Source: Fibrobacter succinogenes (GTDB lineage Bacteria; Fibrobacterota; Fibrobacteria; Fibrobacterales; Fibrobacteraceae). From it: a stretch of 64,000 bases of DNA. Each line of letters begins with the position of its first letter. Position 1 is the first letter of the stretch. Location of the stretch: the NCBI GenBank assembly GCA_902776765.1, contig CACYRP010000010.1, positions 1 to 64,000 of the forward strand, read 5' to 3'. This document shows, one piece after another, positions 54,868 to 63,926 of the stretch. Below the pieces are notes generated by a model. That model worked only from the letters and a program-made list of their open reading frames with translations, made no database searches and was not told the DNA's origin. Made by a program: the position numbers and the translations under genes.

Positions 54868-57825
54868 CTACAGCCCCTCTACAATAGCCTTTAAATTGTC
54901 CTGTTTGAGCTGTTTCTTAAAGTAAACGTTCACGCCTTCGTTTTCCAAATTTTCAAAGAACACTTTGGCAGATTCTATCTTGAGCTTCTCGCCACCGCGT
55001 AGATCCTTGTCGGCATTCTCAACATCCTTGCATTCTACAATGAGATTCAGTTCGTTTTTGTCTTTTCGACGAACGATATACATAAAGTCGGGACTGTAAG
55101 TTTCTCCCAAAATAGTTGGAATGCGTAAGGTACTTTTGGGGATTTTCCCGAAGACTTCAACGCCTTCCACATCGTTTAAGATGTCGTCCTTCTCTAACGG
55201 AGAATCATAAGCGATACTATCGTAGAGATATTTTTCAGGAACTTTGCCAGCATCCACAAACTTGCCAACAAGTCCTTGCGTTATAAAATCCTCAGCGCCA
55301 CCATCAACCTTATTTAGGCTCGTCTTTTTGAAATGAGCACGATCTATCTTCTGGTAACTAAAACGCCCAACAAGCGATTTAATTTTCCAATCATGAATAA
55401 CCTTGCAAATATTCGCAAGACTACGTTCATTAAACATCGGCTTACCACCGCCTTGCACAAATTCGCAAATAGCCTTATGCATCAAAAATACAGGTACAGA
55501 TTCTTTTTGCTGTATTCGTTGCAAGAATTTTCCGTAATCAATCGGTCGTTCCACCTCGAAACTTTTTCCACTATTATCGTGAAGAGCTGCAACACCATTT
55601 TCAGTTGAAACTTGCTGACGTGAACTTTGCAAAATACTCTTCGCAAACAATTCCTGTTTAATCAAACTAGGCAAAGATTTTTCCAATTCAGTATTTAAAT
55701 TACCGTCAAAAGTAAGCAAATAATGCTCGTTCATTTTGAGCCAGAGCGACTTTAATTGATCGTAACGGTCGCTACGGATTTTAATTTTGTCTCCGTTCTT
55801 TTTCTTGTTACGATCAATAATTCGGCGAGCTGTATCGCGACCTTTGAAAAGCTCTGGATATTCATTCGAAAAATCCGACATAGCATCCTGATTTACAGGA
55901 TAGCCCGGCATACCAGCATCTTGCATCGATATATAATTTTTCGACAAGAGTTCAACAAGAACAGCGTTTGCGTTTTTACCGCATTTTTCGGCATACGATT
56001 TCAACTGTTCGCTAGTAATGTATTTCAGCTCTTCTCGGTCGCCATTGATTTCATTGACAAGCTTTTCAGCGAATTCGGCTTCCGTATAATCAACAATATA
56101 ATTGAGCGTAAAATCTTCGTCCGTAATTCGTTTGCCATATTCATTCACAGGAAGTCTGAGCCCTCGCCCCACTTCTTGCAACTTGCTAATTTCAGAACCG
56201 CTACTGCGAAGTTTCGCTATCGTAAATACGTTAGGATTATCCCAGCCTTCTTTAAGTGTCCATTTAGAGAAAATAAATCGTCGAGGATTATCCATAGCGA
56301 GAAGCGTTTTCTTATCATGCAAAATTTCAGAGACCTGTTTTGCAACTTCTTCATCGCTACTAGAATTATCCTCGCTAAAATACCCTCCATGAGTCAATGA
56401 TACATTTTCCAAAGTCTTCTGCAAATACGCACGATATTCGTCTGTTTCCGCCAAGTTTTCAATCTTTTTCGTAATCTCATCTTTCAGGATTTTTTCAAAG
56501 GATCGGCGTAAATAGCCATTTTCGTTACGATAAGCGGCAATATCATCAATAAAGAACAAAGCAAGTGTTTTGATTTTGTCTTCGCGTCTATAGTTAAATT
56601 CTTCCGTTTCGATATGTCGCTGCACAGCCATCCGCATCATCGCTTCTTGATACGGTGTCGCATACATATCGGGATGCAACGAATCTCCTTCTTTTAGAAC
56701 AAGACCGTTAGACAACGTAATTCGTGTTTTCTTTTTATCGAAATCTTCAATAAATAAGTTTCCAAAGCTTTCATGAATTTCAGAAAACACCATCCTCGTA
56801 GAAAGAGTTTTCTGATGAGATTTGCCAAGTGCATCTTTCCACAGGAATCTGACAGTTTCATCTTCTTTGTTGATTTCTGCAACCTTAACGCTAATATTTT
56901 CGGCTTTTTCTAGCGGTTTTATATGCTCTTTGGCAACGCCCTTGATTAAATTCTGATTAAACGATTCATAAGCATCTAGATTATAGACAAGATTTTTATA
57001 ATCCTTAACTTTCTTTTTCGCTTTTCCCTTACCCACTTTTATTTCTGGGAACGTTGCCCCAAAGCGGATTAATATTTGCGGACAAAGCCTATTCATGATA
57101 GCGTCCATTGCCTTATTATCATCAGCAAAACGATGAGGTTCGTCAATAATAACGACAGGACGCATAGCCTTGAGTGCGTCTAGCGGACAATAAAAGTTAT
57201 CGATGCCATAATCAAAATCATCATTCTTATAATTAGAATTTGTCAACAGCGCACTATTTAAAAGCAATACAGAAATATAGCGTTCGGATTCACCGGGATT
57301 TTGATAGAATCCCGATACCGCTGACGGGAAAAGTTTCTTTTTCTTGTTGCCCTTTTGCTCAGTTCCTTCAAACAGACGAATTTCTGCGCCATACCCGCAT
57401 GTGTCGCGAAAGTGCCTGCGCACATCGGGATCTTCAATGAAGTTTTTTGCGCCCGCCTTGATTGCCTTTCCAGGAACAATTAAAACAAACTTCGTAATCC
57501 CCTTTTGCCGATGCAGTTCATGCATCGTTTCAGTATAGACGTAAGTCTTTCCCGTTCCCGTTTCCATCTTGACATCGATATAAAGACACGGATTTTCAGC
57601 AATTCCCGACTTCATTTCAGCAGAGACAAAATTATCTCTCATGCTCGACTGAAAATCCGTTTGAAGACTATCGAGAGCGGCTTTTATTTTGGAATCTTTC
57701 GGATGAATTTCGCAGTTTGCAAAATGATTCAACGAACGATCGGTCCAAAGAGTTTCAGTAATCTTGAGAATACTCTCAACCGCATGACGTTGGTGCGACA
57801 AGTCTTTTTCAAATTGCAGTTCCAT
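54868..57825 (-). CDS. Type III restriction enzyme, Res subunit
   Basis: The 985-residue protein is a superfamily 2 helicase/translocase with Walker A METGTGKT (87-94), a DEPHRF box, later helicase motifs (KWTLKEGWDNPNVF, EVGRGLRLPV) and a C-terminal PD-(D/E)xK nuclease region (SPDFMYIVRRKD, LIVECKD). Together with Mod, 13 bases upstream, it would cleave DNA with unmethylated head-to-head sites after ATP-driven movement. The length is normal and there is no frameshift. Confidence 0.94.
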   Translation of the reverse strand: MELQFEKDLSHQRHAVESILKITETLWTDRSLNHFANCEIHPKDSKIKAALDSLQTDFQSSMRDNFVSAEMKSGIAENPCLYIDVKMETGTGKTYVYTETMHELHRQKGITKFVLIVPGKAIKAGAKNFIEDPDVRRHFRDTCGYGAEIRLFEGTEQKGNKKKKLFPSAVSGFYQNPGESERYISVLLLNSALLTNSNYKNDDFDYGIDNFYCPLDALKAMRPVVIIDEPHRFADDNKAMDAIMNRLCPQILIRFGATFPEIKVGKGKAKKKVKDYKNLVYNLDAYESFNQNLIKGVAKEHIKPLEKAENISVKVAEINKEDETVRFLWKDALGKSHQKTLSTRMVFSEIHESFGNLFIEDFDKKKTRITLSNGLVLKEGDSLHPDMYATPYQEAMMRMAVQRHIETEEFNYRREDKIKTLALFFIDDIAAYRNENGYLRRSFEKILKDEITKKIENLAETDEYRAYLQKTLENVSLTHGGYFSEDNSSSDEEVAKQVSEILHDKKTLLAMDNPRRFIFSKWTLKEGWDNPNVFTIAKLRSSGSEISKLQEVGRGLRLPVNEYGKRITDEDFTLNYIVDYTEAEFAEKLVNEINGDREELKYITSEQLKSYAEKCGKNANAVLVELLSKNYISMQDAGMPGYPVNQDAMSDFSNEYPELFKGRDTARRIIDRNKKKNGDKIKIRSDRYDQLKSLWLKMNEHYLLTFDGNLNTELEKSLPSLIKQELFAKSILQSSRQQVSTENGVAALHDNSGKSFEVERPIDYGKFLQRIQQKESVPVFLMHKAICEFVQGGGKPMFNERSLANICKVIHDWKIKSLVGRFSYQKIDRAHFKKTSLNKVDGGAEDFITQGLVGKFVDAGKVPEKYLYDSIAYDSPLEKDDILNDVEGVEVFGKIPKSTLRIPTILGETYSPDFMYIVRRKDKNELNLIVECKDVENADKDLRGGEKLKIESAKVFFENLENEGVNVYFKKQLKQDNLKAIVEGL

Positions 57826-57838
57826 TTAACGCTCCCTA

Positions 57839-59830
57839 TCAATAACGCATTTCCGTATGGATGTCAATGCCATCGACATTTTTGGCATTCGTCTTCAACG
57901 TATCAAGCGTTGTCATGCCGAAGCTATAGCCGAACAAAACAAGATGCTTGGGCTTGAAGTTTTTATCTTCGTCGTATTTTTTGAACAAAGATTTGATATG
58001 TTTGTCTTCTATTCCGCCATTGATGAGATAGAGATAATCGTTCACCTTGTAAGCTGTATAGCCGTTCAAGTCGATTTCTTCGACATTCGCGTTGAACGTA
58101 TGGCCATCATCGACCATCCAAGTGGTAAGAACAGTTTTGGCGCCGAATTGTTTCAAGATGGTTGATTCACCTAAGCTTGGATTTGGTACAAATTTTTTGA
58201 TGGTATCAAGTGACTTTTCGGCAGGTTTTTGAATTGTGTAGTGCTTGAACCCGAAATCGCATGTGCTGTCGGGATGTTCTTCCTTGATTTTGGCGGCGGC
58301 GCGGCGAATGCGTTCCATGCCGATTTGATCTAAAGTATGGGGTTTTTCGATGGAATCAAGGAATTTAATTGCATTTTTTGTAGTATCGTTAGGTTTCTTT
58401 ATTTCATCAAGGTTCACAGGCAATTGAACCGCGATAAATCTTCGGTCATCATTTTTCTTTACGTTCAGTTTCATTACTGCTTCAGCTGTTGACCCAGAAC
58501 CCGAAAAAAAGTCTAGAATGATAGATCTTTGTTCTGTTGTGAAGTCAAATAATCTAGAAAGAATGTCTGTTGATTTTGGATGATCGAAAACACCTTTCGA
58601 CAAAAGCGTATCCAACATCTTTGTCGCGGCTCGTCCATCTTCATAAATCACAGATTTCAACAACTCCTTTGCATCATCAAGTCTCTTTTTGGGCTTGATT
58701 AAAACTGTTTCATTTTCGCCAAAAAGAATATCGTTTTCTCTTATCATGGTTCTCATTGTGTCTTCAGCAAAACGATACCCTTTTTCCGGAATTTTACAAG
58801 GCTTTCCTGTTATGGGATGAATAACTTCGTATCTATATCCACCCATTTTTGTATTTGCAACATCACCATCGTGGAACACACCCTTTTCATCCACATTGTC
58901 ATAATGGGTCACTTGCTCTAATTCATCTTTATGTTCTTTAATCCATTTTCTTAATTCAGATTGAATTTGATCTATTGATATGTTTTTTGCTTTTAGTTTT
59001 TCATATTGCTTCTTTATTTTTTCCGCATTCTCGTTTTTTCTTATCCAAACATTCTGCCAAAAGATGTCTTTTACATAGCAGAGCATATATTCGTGTTCAG
59101 TGCTGATTTGTCGAGCGTTATTGTCGGTTGCAGTTTGAATAATCAACTGTCCGCAAAAATTTTCTTCTCCAAAAATTTCATCGCATAAAATCTTCAGATT
59201 CGCTTGTTCATTATCGTCAATGGAAATGAAGATAACTCCGTCATCCTTCAGCAAATCACGAGCCAGTTTCAAACGCGGATACATAAATGTGAGCCAGGCG
59301 GCATGGGAGCGTGAGCCACGCTTACGCATGTTCATGATTTTTTCTACTTGGGCATCGTCGTCTAAACCGAGTTTTTCCTTCAGGTCTTTTTCGGTAAAGT
59401 CAAAGGAGTCGTTATAGACAAAATCGTCCGAACCCGTATTGTATGGAGGATCGATGTAGATGCACTTGACTTCGCCTTCGTAAGAACGGCGTAAATGCTT
59501 GAGAACTTCAAGATTGTCCCCTGAAAGGTAAAGGTTTTCGCTATTCTTGTTTTCTGATTTGGAGTTGTTTTCTTTGTCGGGAGTAATGACCGTTTCCGTA
59601 TCCAATGCGTAAAGCAGCCGAGCATAATCCTTACCCAAGAAGTTGAATGTCTCGCGTTCTTCCGTCACGAGCCGAGAATCTCCTGTGGCGCGTTCAGCCC
59701 AGTAGCGGATGGCATCGGCATCAATGGAGCCGTCTTTCGCAATGACTCCCGGTATCAGGGACTTTAGCTTTTTCAGAAGGTCCGCATTTGGGTTAACCTT
59801 TTCGTTCCTCTCAATAATGTCGCGCACCAT
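57839..59830 (-). CDS. Type III DNA methyltransferase, Mod subunit
   Basis: The protein of about 663 residues is an adenine N6-methyltransferase of the beta class: catalytic DPPY at residues 127-130 (IDPPYNTGSDDF) comes before the SAM motif (DFFSGSGSTAEAV), with the specificity region between. The ATG at 59830 has AAGGAG before it; an upstream in-frame ATG at 59851 does not. Mod gives the sequence specificity and protects host DNA. No simple-sequence tract of the kind used for phase variation is seen in the gene. Confidence 0.94.
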   Translation of the reverse strand: MVRDIIERNEKVNPNADLLKKLKSLIPGVIAKDGSIDADAIRYWAERATGDSRLVTEERETFNFLGKDYARLLYALDTETVITPDKENNSKSENKNSENLYLSGDNLEVLKHLRRSYEGEVKCIYIDPPYNTGSDDFVYNDSFDFTEKDLKEKLGLDDDAQVEKIMNMRKRGSRSHAAWLTFMYPRLKLARDLLKDDGVIFISIDDNEQANLKILCDEIFGEENFCGQLIIQTATDNNARQISTEHEYMLCYVKDIFWQNVWIRKNENAEKIKKQYEKLKAKNISIDQIQSELRKWIKEHKDELEQVTHYDNVDEKGVFHDGDVANTKMGGYRYEVIHPITGKPCKIPEKGYRFAEDTMRTMIRENDILFGENETVLIKPKKRLDDAKELLKSVIYEDGRAATKMLDTLLSKGVFDHPKSTDILSRLFDFTTEQRSIILDFFSGSGSTAEAVMKLNVKKNDDRRFIAVQLPVNLDEIKKPNDTTKNAIKFLDSIEKPHTLDQIGMERIRRAAAKIKEEHPDSTCDFGFKHYTIQKPAEKSLDTIKKFVPNPSLGESTILKQFGAKTVLTTWMVDDGHTFNANVEEIDLNGYTAYKVNDYLYLINGGIEDKHIKSLFKKYDEDKNFKPKHLVLFGYSFGMTTLDTLKTNAKNVDGIDIHTEMRY

Positions 59831-59891
59831 AACGGCTCCTTGAATAAACATTCACGAATCCGCTCTATTCTGTGCCACGATGTCCGCAAAT

Positions 59892-59976
59892 AAAAAAGGC
59901 GTGGAGTCGTAGGCACTTACTGACGCAGTGGGTCACCACAACCCAGTCAACAAATAAGCACAAAACGACCCACGCC
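59892..59976 (-). terminator. Hairpin element Y, terminator-like, upstream of mod
   Basis: GGCGTGG-A-GTCG (59898-59909) pairs with CGACCCACGCC (59966-59976). GCACTTA (59913-59919) pairs with TAAGCAC (59955-59961) only on the minus strand, where G-U wobbles are allowed. An inner TGAC/GTCA plus TGGGT/ACCCA hairpin fills the loop. The A-run at 59892-59897 is the T-tract on the minus strand. It is homologous to element X. Confidence 0.7.
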
Positions 59977-60111
59977 CCAGATGGGACGTGTTTGAAGTGG
60001 TGAATTTCTGCGTCAAAGAATAAGAGACGAATCTCAAAAATTCCGGTCGCTCCGCACCATTCGGTACAGAGCTATGTCATAAGGAAATATAACATAAATA
60101 TGCTGGCTAGA

Positions 60112-60175
60112 GATTGCTTCGGCCCCTTACAGGGCCTCGCAATGACGTTTGAAAGCTGGATTCCGGGTCAAGCCC
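60112..60175. repeat. Pair of REP-like palindromes
   Basis: In the 59977-60260 gap, ATTGC...GCAAT (60112-60142, with GGCCC/GGGCC inside) and TTCCGGG...CCCGAA (about 60160-60177) are each followed by ATGACGT and TGAAA. They resemble the palindrome that ends in GATGACG near 5343. The rest of the gap shows no gene. Confidence 0.55.
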
Positions 60176-60260
60176 GAAATGACGTATGAAAAATAGATTG
60201 CCACGAGTTCTACGAACCCCTGCAATAACAAAATTATCAAGAGCCAGCAAAAAGATTAAT

Positions 60261-60566
60261 TTAGTCTAATACCCGCAAGTAATCCATCCGACTATTCAAA
60301 ATGCGGACGACAAGCACCCTCTTGACTTCAATTCGATAGAAGACCAAACAACCGGATACAGATAAACTTCTATACCGTGCAAGGGAATCGATTTTACCTT
60401 TTAAAGATGGACCAATTTCAGGAAAGACCGAAAGATTTTCGATGGCATCAAGTATCTCAAGAACTTTTTCATTCGCCGCTTTGGGACTTCCCAATTCAGA
60501 CTCTATGTAGGCCTTGATTTCGTCCAAATCCGCAGCGGCTTTTGGCGAAAATACGACAGCAAGCAT
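60261..60566 (-). CDS. RelE/ParE-family toxin
   Basis: The 101-residue protein fits the ParE/RelE fold: FSPKAAADLDEIKAYIESELGS, LSVFPEIGPSL, SVSGCLVFYRIEVKRVLVVRIL and a C-terminal RMDY segment. Its ATG directly follows the antitoxin stop. ParE types inhibit gyrase and RelE types cut mRNA; the sequence does not decide between them. Confidence 0.88.
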   Translation of the reverse strand: MLAVVFSPKAAADLDEIKAYIESELGSPKAANEKVLEILDAIENLSVFPEIGPSLKGKIDSLARYRSLSVSGCLVFYRIEVKRVLVVRILNSRMDYLRVLD

Positions 60567-60812
60567 TTATACCTCGTATTTCTTTCGCACATCAGCAGCA
60601 GAAAGCCAGCCGCCCTGTTCGGCAGAACGCTCTCCATCGGCAAGCGCCTTCTGGAGTTTCAAAGCAGCAACCATCCGCTCGTATTCCTTAATGTCGATGA
60701 CAACATAGCATCCACGACCGTTCTTAGTCAGAAATACAGGAGATTCCTCAGACACATTTTGAAGAACCTCATTATAATTACGCAAATCTGAAACAGGCAA
60801 GATACAGGGCAT
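60567..60812 (-). CDS. Phd/YefM-family antitoxin
   Basis: The 81-residue protein begins MPCILPVSDLRNYNEVLQ, the typical Phd/YefM start, with VFLTKNGRGCYVVIDIKEYERM as the dimer-forming strand region and a C-terminal toxin-binding tail. The ATG at 60812 is used because GGAGG precedes it. It probably neutralises the toxin and represses its own promoter. Confidence 0.9.
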   Translation of the reverse strand: MPCILPVSDLRNYNEVLQNVSEESPVFLTKNGRGCYVVIDIKEYERMVAALKLQKALADGERSAEQGGWLSAADVRKKYEV

Positions 60813-60865
60813 AGAATCCTCCGTTTTCAAAATACATAATTTTAAGTAAAATTTCAAGTAAAATT

Positions 60866-61471
60866 TTAAGAATGATTACTTTTACATTCCACGTACGCCA
60901 AATCAATTCGGCCCTTGAGTACATAGCTCATCTCAATCGTCCAGCCATTCGCTTTCAAAAAAGACTTGTATTCGTCTTCCGTCCACTCGTGCGCAAAACG
61001 GACACCGACAAGGCTCAAAATCCGTTGCCACAAGTTTCTTTTGCCACCCGCTTTAAAGATAAAGTTCGGGGCAATCAGTACGCCGTCATCTTTCAAGACG
61101 CGCCGGATTTCTGCAAGCGCCTTTTCAGGATTGGGGATAATGTGAAGCGCATTTGCGATCACGACCACATCAAAAGATTTATCCACAAATCGAAGCGACG
61201 TCGCATCTGCCACTTCAAAGCGCACGTTTTCAGGATTCTTCGCCTTGCGAGCCGTCTCAATCATTTTCGGCGCAAAATCAGTTGCAACCACATGATTCGC
61301 ATGCGGAGCAATATGCCGCGCAATCATCCCCGAGCCAGTCGCTAGTTCAAGTACATCCTTTCCCCGCACTACCTCCCCAATCCGCTCATACATATAATCA
61401 TAAATGTTCTTCTGCGAACGCATCGTGAATTCATAAACCGGCGCAAAAATATCCCAAATATTTTTACTCAT
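60866..61471 (-). CDS. Class I SAM-dependent methyltransferase
   Basis: The 201-residue protein has motif I VLELATGSGMIARHI, a motif II-like VVATDFAPKMIE, DATSLRFVDKSFDVVVIANALHIIPNPEKAL and VLKDDGVLIAPNFI, the pattern of the methyltransferase 11 / UbiE-like group. The substrate cannot be told from sequence. It lies upstream of the toxin-antitoxin pair in the same direction. It is a free-standing enzyme, unlike the methyltransferase domains in the NRPS. Confidence 0.88.
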   Translation of the reverse strand: MSKNIWDIFAPVYEFTMRSQKNIYDYMYERIGEVVRGKDVLELATGSGMIARHIAPHANHVVATDFAPKMIETARKAKNPENVRFEVADATSLRFVDKSFDVVVIANALHIIPNPEKALAEIRRVLKDDGVLIAPNFIFKAGGKRNLWQRILSLVGVRFAHEWTEDEYKSFLKANGWTIEMSYVLKGRIDLAYVECKSNHS

Positions 61472-61544
61472 AATTATCTCCTAAAAAACGCACTCCCCTC
61501 ATGACAAGGAAAGTGCGCTAACCGATTAAAACAAAATTTAATTA

Positions 61545-62726
61545 TTAAAAATTCTGTGCAACGACAATCTGTTTCCGCAGAACGGCACCATCCAAAAATT
61601 CAAACATCGTGCGGTAAGCGTTATCGCGAACATCCTTGCGCGAAAGGAACAAGTCATGCATGCCATCCTCAATCGTTACGGTCGTGACATCCGATCCCAA
61701 TTTCGGTGCCCATTTTTCAAGGAGATTCACATCGAGCATGCAGTCGCAGCGCATGTAGTCTTCATCCCACTTGACCGTGTTCACGGTGCAGCCACTGCGC
61801 ATCATAAGAACAGGTGCCTTGATCTGCATTCCCGCATGGATCCACTTGATGCCGCGTGTTGTCGCACGGAGGTAGCCAAAATACTGTTGCGGCAATTCAT
61901 CGCTTTTCAATTCACGATTGAATTCCCACTCCCCCTTTTCACTTTTCAAAAGAGATATGTTGTACTTAGGGGCTTCCTGTTTCGGGGCAGGGACATCGGG
62001 CAACAACAGCGCAATGTCCGAGAACACAGGGAAAGCCACATTGCGGACAAACCAGCTATTTTTATAATCTAGGAACGGGCTGTTCAAAACGAGAGCCGCA
62101 AAATCTTCGCTATTGCGTTCATTCAGGTAATTCGGAGTAATCAGCCCACCCTGCGAATGGCCGAGAATGACAAACGGCAATTTCGTCTCCGAGCCTTTGG
62201 CCGCAATTTTCTTGCTAAGCGCTACAGCCGCATCAAGCTCCGCATAGTATTCCTTGACGCTACGCATATCAGAACGCGGCTCGCCTTCGCTATACGAACG
62301 ACCGTTATAATGCAAGTCTATTGCAAAGAAAGCATACCCCGCAGAATCCGATTTTTCCGCAAGTTCTTCCTGGAAAAAGTAATCATTGTAGCCATGCACG
62401 TATAAAATAATCCCACGCGGATTCGGTTCATGCGCCACAGCACGCGGAGAACTTCCGTAAGGATATTCAATCAACGTTGCATGAAAATCCTTATCATACG
62501 GTTTTACGTCAATCGGGTAAACCTGATAAGGTTCGCCAAGTTCCGGGTCCACCGACTTCTGCGGCAAGGAAGAATCAATGATGGACTGCAACGTAGCAGC
62601 CGTAAGAGGCTTACTGTACGCCTCGTCGCGTTTCTTTTCCTTGCAAGCGGCAAGGCATGCATTTGCAGAAGTCGTAAAACAGAATACGGCAACAACAGTA
62701 ACGAGAAATATTTTTGTTCTATTCAT
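61545..62726 (-). CDS. Alpha/beta-hydrolase lipoprotein (lysophospholipase-like)
   Basis: From the ATG at 62726 the protein has 393 residues, a hydrophobic signal and a lipobox LAAC (25-28). The hydrolase core shows ILYVHGYNDYF, the nucleophile elbow GHSQGG (Ser191) and a C-terminal DGMHDLF with the probable catalytic His. The fold resembles monoacylglycerol lipase or serine aminopeptidase-like hydrolases. A copy of the metallophore operator (62763-62793) lies 37 bases upstream. This raises the possibility that it acts on the metallophore or its acyl group in the envelope, but a lipase role is as likely. Confidence 0.8.
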   Translation of the reverse strand: MNRTKIFLVTVVAVFCFTTSANACLAACKEKKRDEAYSKPLTAATLQSIIDSSLPQKSVDPELGEPYQVYPIDVKPYDKDFHATLIEYPYGSSPRAVAHEPNPRGIILYVHGYNDYFFQEELAEKSDSAGYAFFAIDLHYNGRSYSEGEPRSDMRSVKEYYAELDAAVALSKKIAAKGSETKLPFVILGHSQGGLITPNYLNERNSEDFAALVLNSPFLDYKNSWFVRNVAFPVFSDIALLLPDVPAPKQEAPKYNISLLKSEKGEWEFNRELKSDELPQQYFGYLRATTRGIKWIHAGMQIKAPVLMMRSGCTVNTVKWDEDYMRCDCMLDVNLLEKWAPKLGSDVTTVTIEDGMHDLFLSRKDVRDNAYRTMFEFLDGAVLRKQIVVAQNF

Positions 62727-62762
62727 GCCCACATGATAATAAAACATTTATACTAAAGCTAC

Positions 62763-62793
62763 TCCAATTAGGCTATAAAAAATCCATTTGAGA
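62763..62793. promoter_or_regulatory. Candidate operator E upstream of the hydrolase
   Basis: TCCAATTAGGC (62763-62773) matches the half-site at 10 of 11 positions. TCCATTTGAGA, with a conserved TCCA, begins exactly 20 bases later (62783). It lies between the divergent hydrolase and DMT permease genes and could serve either. Confidence 0.45.
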
Positions 62794-62869
62794 CTTGCAT
62801 ATTGTTAGATTCATCTAATTTCAAAATTAAAGCCACCACAACATCCCCACGAAAAGCTATATTTAAACC

Positions 62870-63910
62870 ATGAACAAAAATGTCATCGCGATTATCTACG
62901 CTATCGCAGCAGCAGCATTTTACGCATTGAATGTCCCCTGTTCCAAAATGCTGCTTGCACAAATTTCACCCATTTTTCTGGCAGGATTACTTTATATCGG
63001 AGCAGGACTCGGCATCGGCATGCTTTATTTACTCCACTTCAAGCACGAGCCTCAATCAGAAAGACTCGGCAAGAAAGATTTGCCCTACACCTTGGGAATG
63101 ATTCTACTCGATATCATCGCCCCCATTTTACTCATGTTCGGCGTAAAATACGGAACATCGGGCAACGCATCTCTACTAGGGAATTTCGAAATTGTCGCAA
63201 CAACACTAATAGCTCTTTTCATCTTTAAAGAAAAAGTTTCTCTGCGCTTATGGTTTGCTATTTTATTTATAACGATATCTAGTTTCATTCTCTCTTTTGA
63301 AAATGATGAAGGTTTCAAATTTTCAGTAGGTTCCATCTTCGTTCTCGGAGCAACAATCTGTTGGGGTCTAGAAAACAACTGCACCCGAAAAATTTCAGAC
63401 AAAAGCACATATCAAATTGTAACCATAAAAGGACTTTGTTCAGGAATCGGTTCAATAATCGTTTCCATAGCAACAAACGAAACCAACGTTGTTGCCAAGT
63501 ACATTCCATTGGCGCTATTGCTTGGTTTCATAGCCTACGGCTTGAGCATTTTCACATACATCCGGGCACAAAAATATTTGGGAGCGGCAAAAACTAGCGC
63601 ATTTTATGCCATAGCACCATTTATCGGCGTCCTATTTTCCATAGTTCTTTTGAACGAAGAAATCACAACGCAATACATCGTAGCGCTATTGATTATGATT
63701 GCAGGAACCGCCTTCGTCATTTACGACACGTTAATTCGCAAGCATTCACACTTGCACAAGCATATTTTCACGCACACGCACAATGGGATATCCCATACGC
63801 ACACCATTGAGCACTCTCACTTGCATAGCCACATTTTTTCAGACACAAAACACGGCCATCATCACAACGTCAAAGATTTAGAGAAACTCGCAAACGATTT
63901 ACACGCATAA
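62870..63910 (+). CDS. DMT-superfamily (EamA) permease with His-rich C-terminal tail
   Basis: The 346-residue protein has about ten membrane helices arranged as two EamA repeats (AAAFYALNVPCSKMLLAQISPIFLAGLLYI in the first half, AKTSAFYAIAPFIGVLFSIVLLNEEI in the second). A tail of about 55 residues follows, with 16 histidines in alternating H-x-H runs (HSHLHKH, THTH, HTH, HSHLHSH, HGHHH). Such tails bind Zn2+, Ni2+ or Co2+ in other transporters. The next gene starts as a ZIP transporter, so a role in metal handling is likely. Confidence 0.88.
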   Translation: MNKNVIAIIYAIAAAAFYALNVPCSKMLLAQISPIFLAGLLYIGAGLGIGMLYLLHFKHEPQSERLGKKDLPYTLGMILLDIIAPILLMFGVKYGTSGNASLLGNFEIVATTLIALFIFKEKVSLRLWFAILFITISSFILSFENDEGFKFSVGSIFVLGATICWGLENNCTRKISDKSTYQIVTIKGLCSGIGSIIVSIATNETNVVAKYIPLALLLGFIAYGLSIFTYIRAQKYLGAAKTSAFYAIAPFIGVLFSIVLLNEEITTQYIVALLIMIAGTAFVIYDTLIRKHSHLHKHIFTHTHNGISHTHTIEHSHLHSHIFSDTKHGHHHNVKDLEKLANDLHA

Positions 63911-63926
63911 TATTATCTTTTAACGC

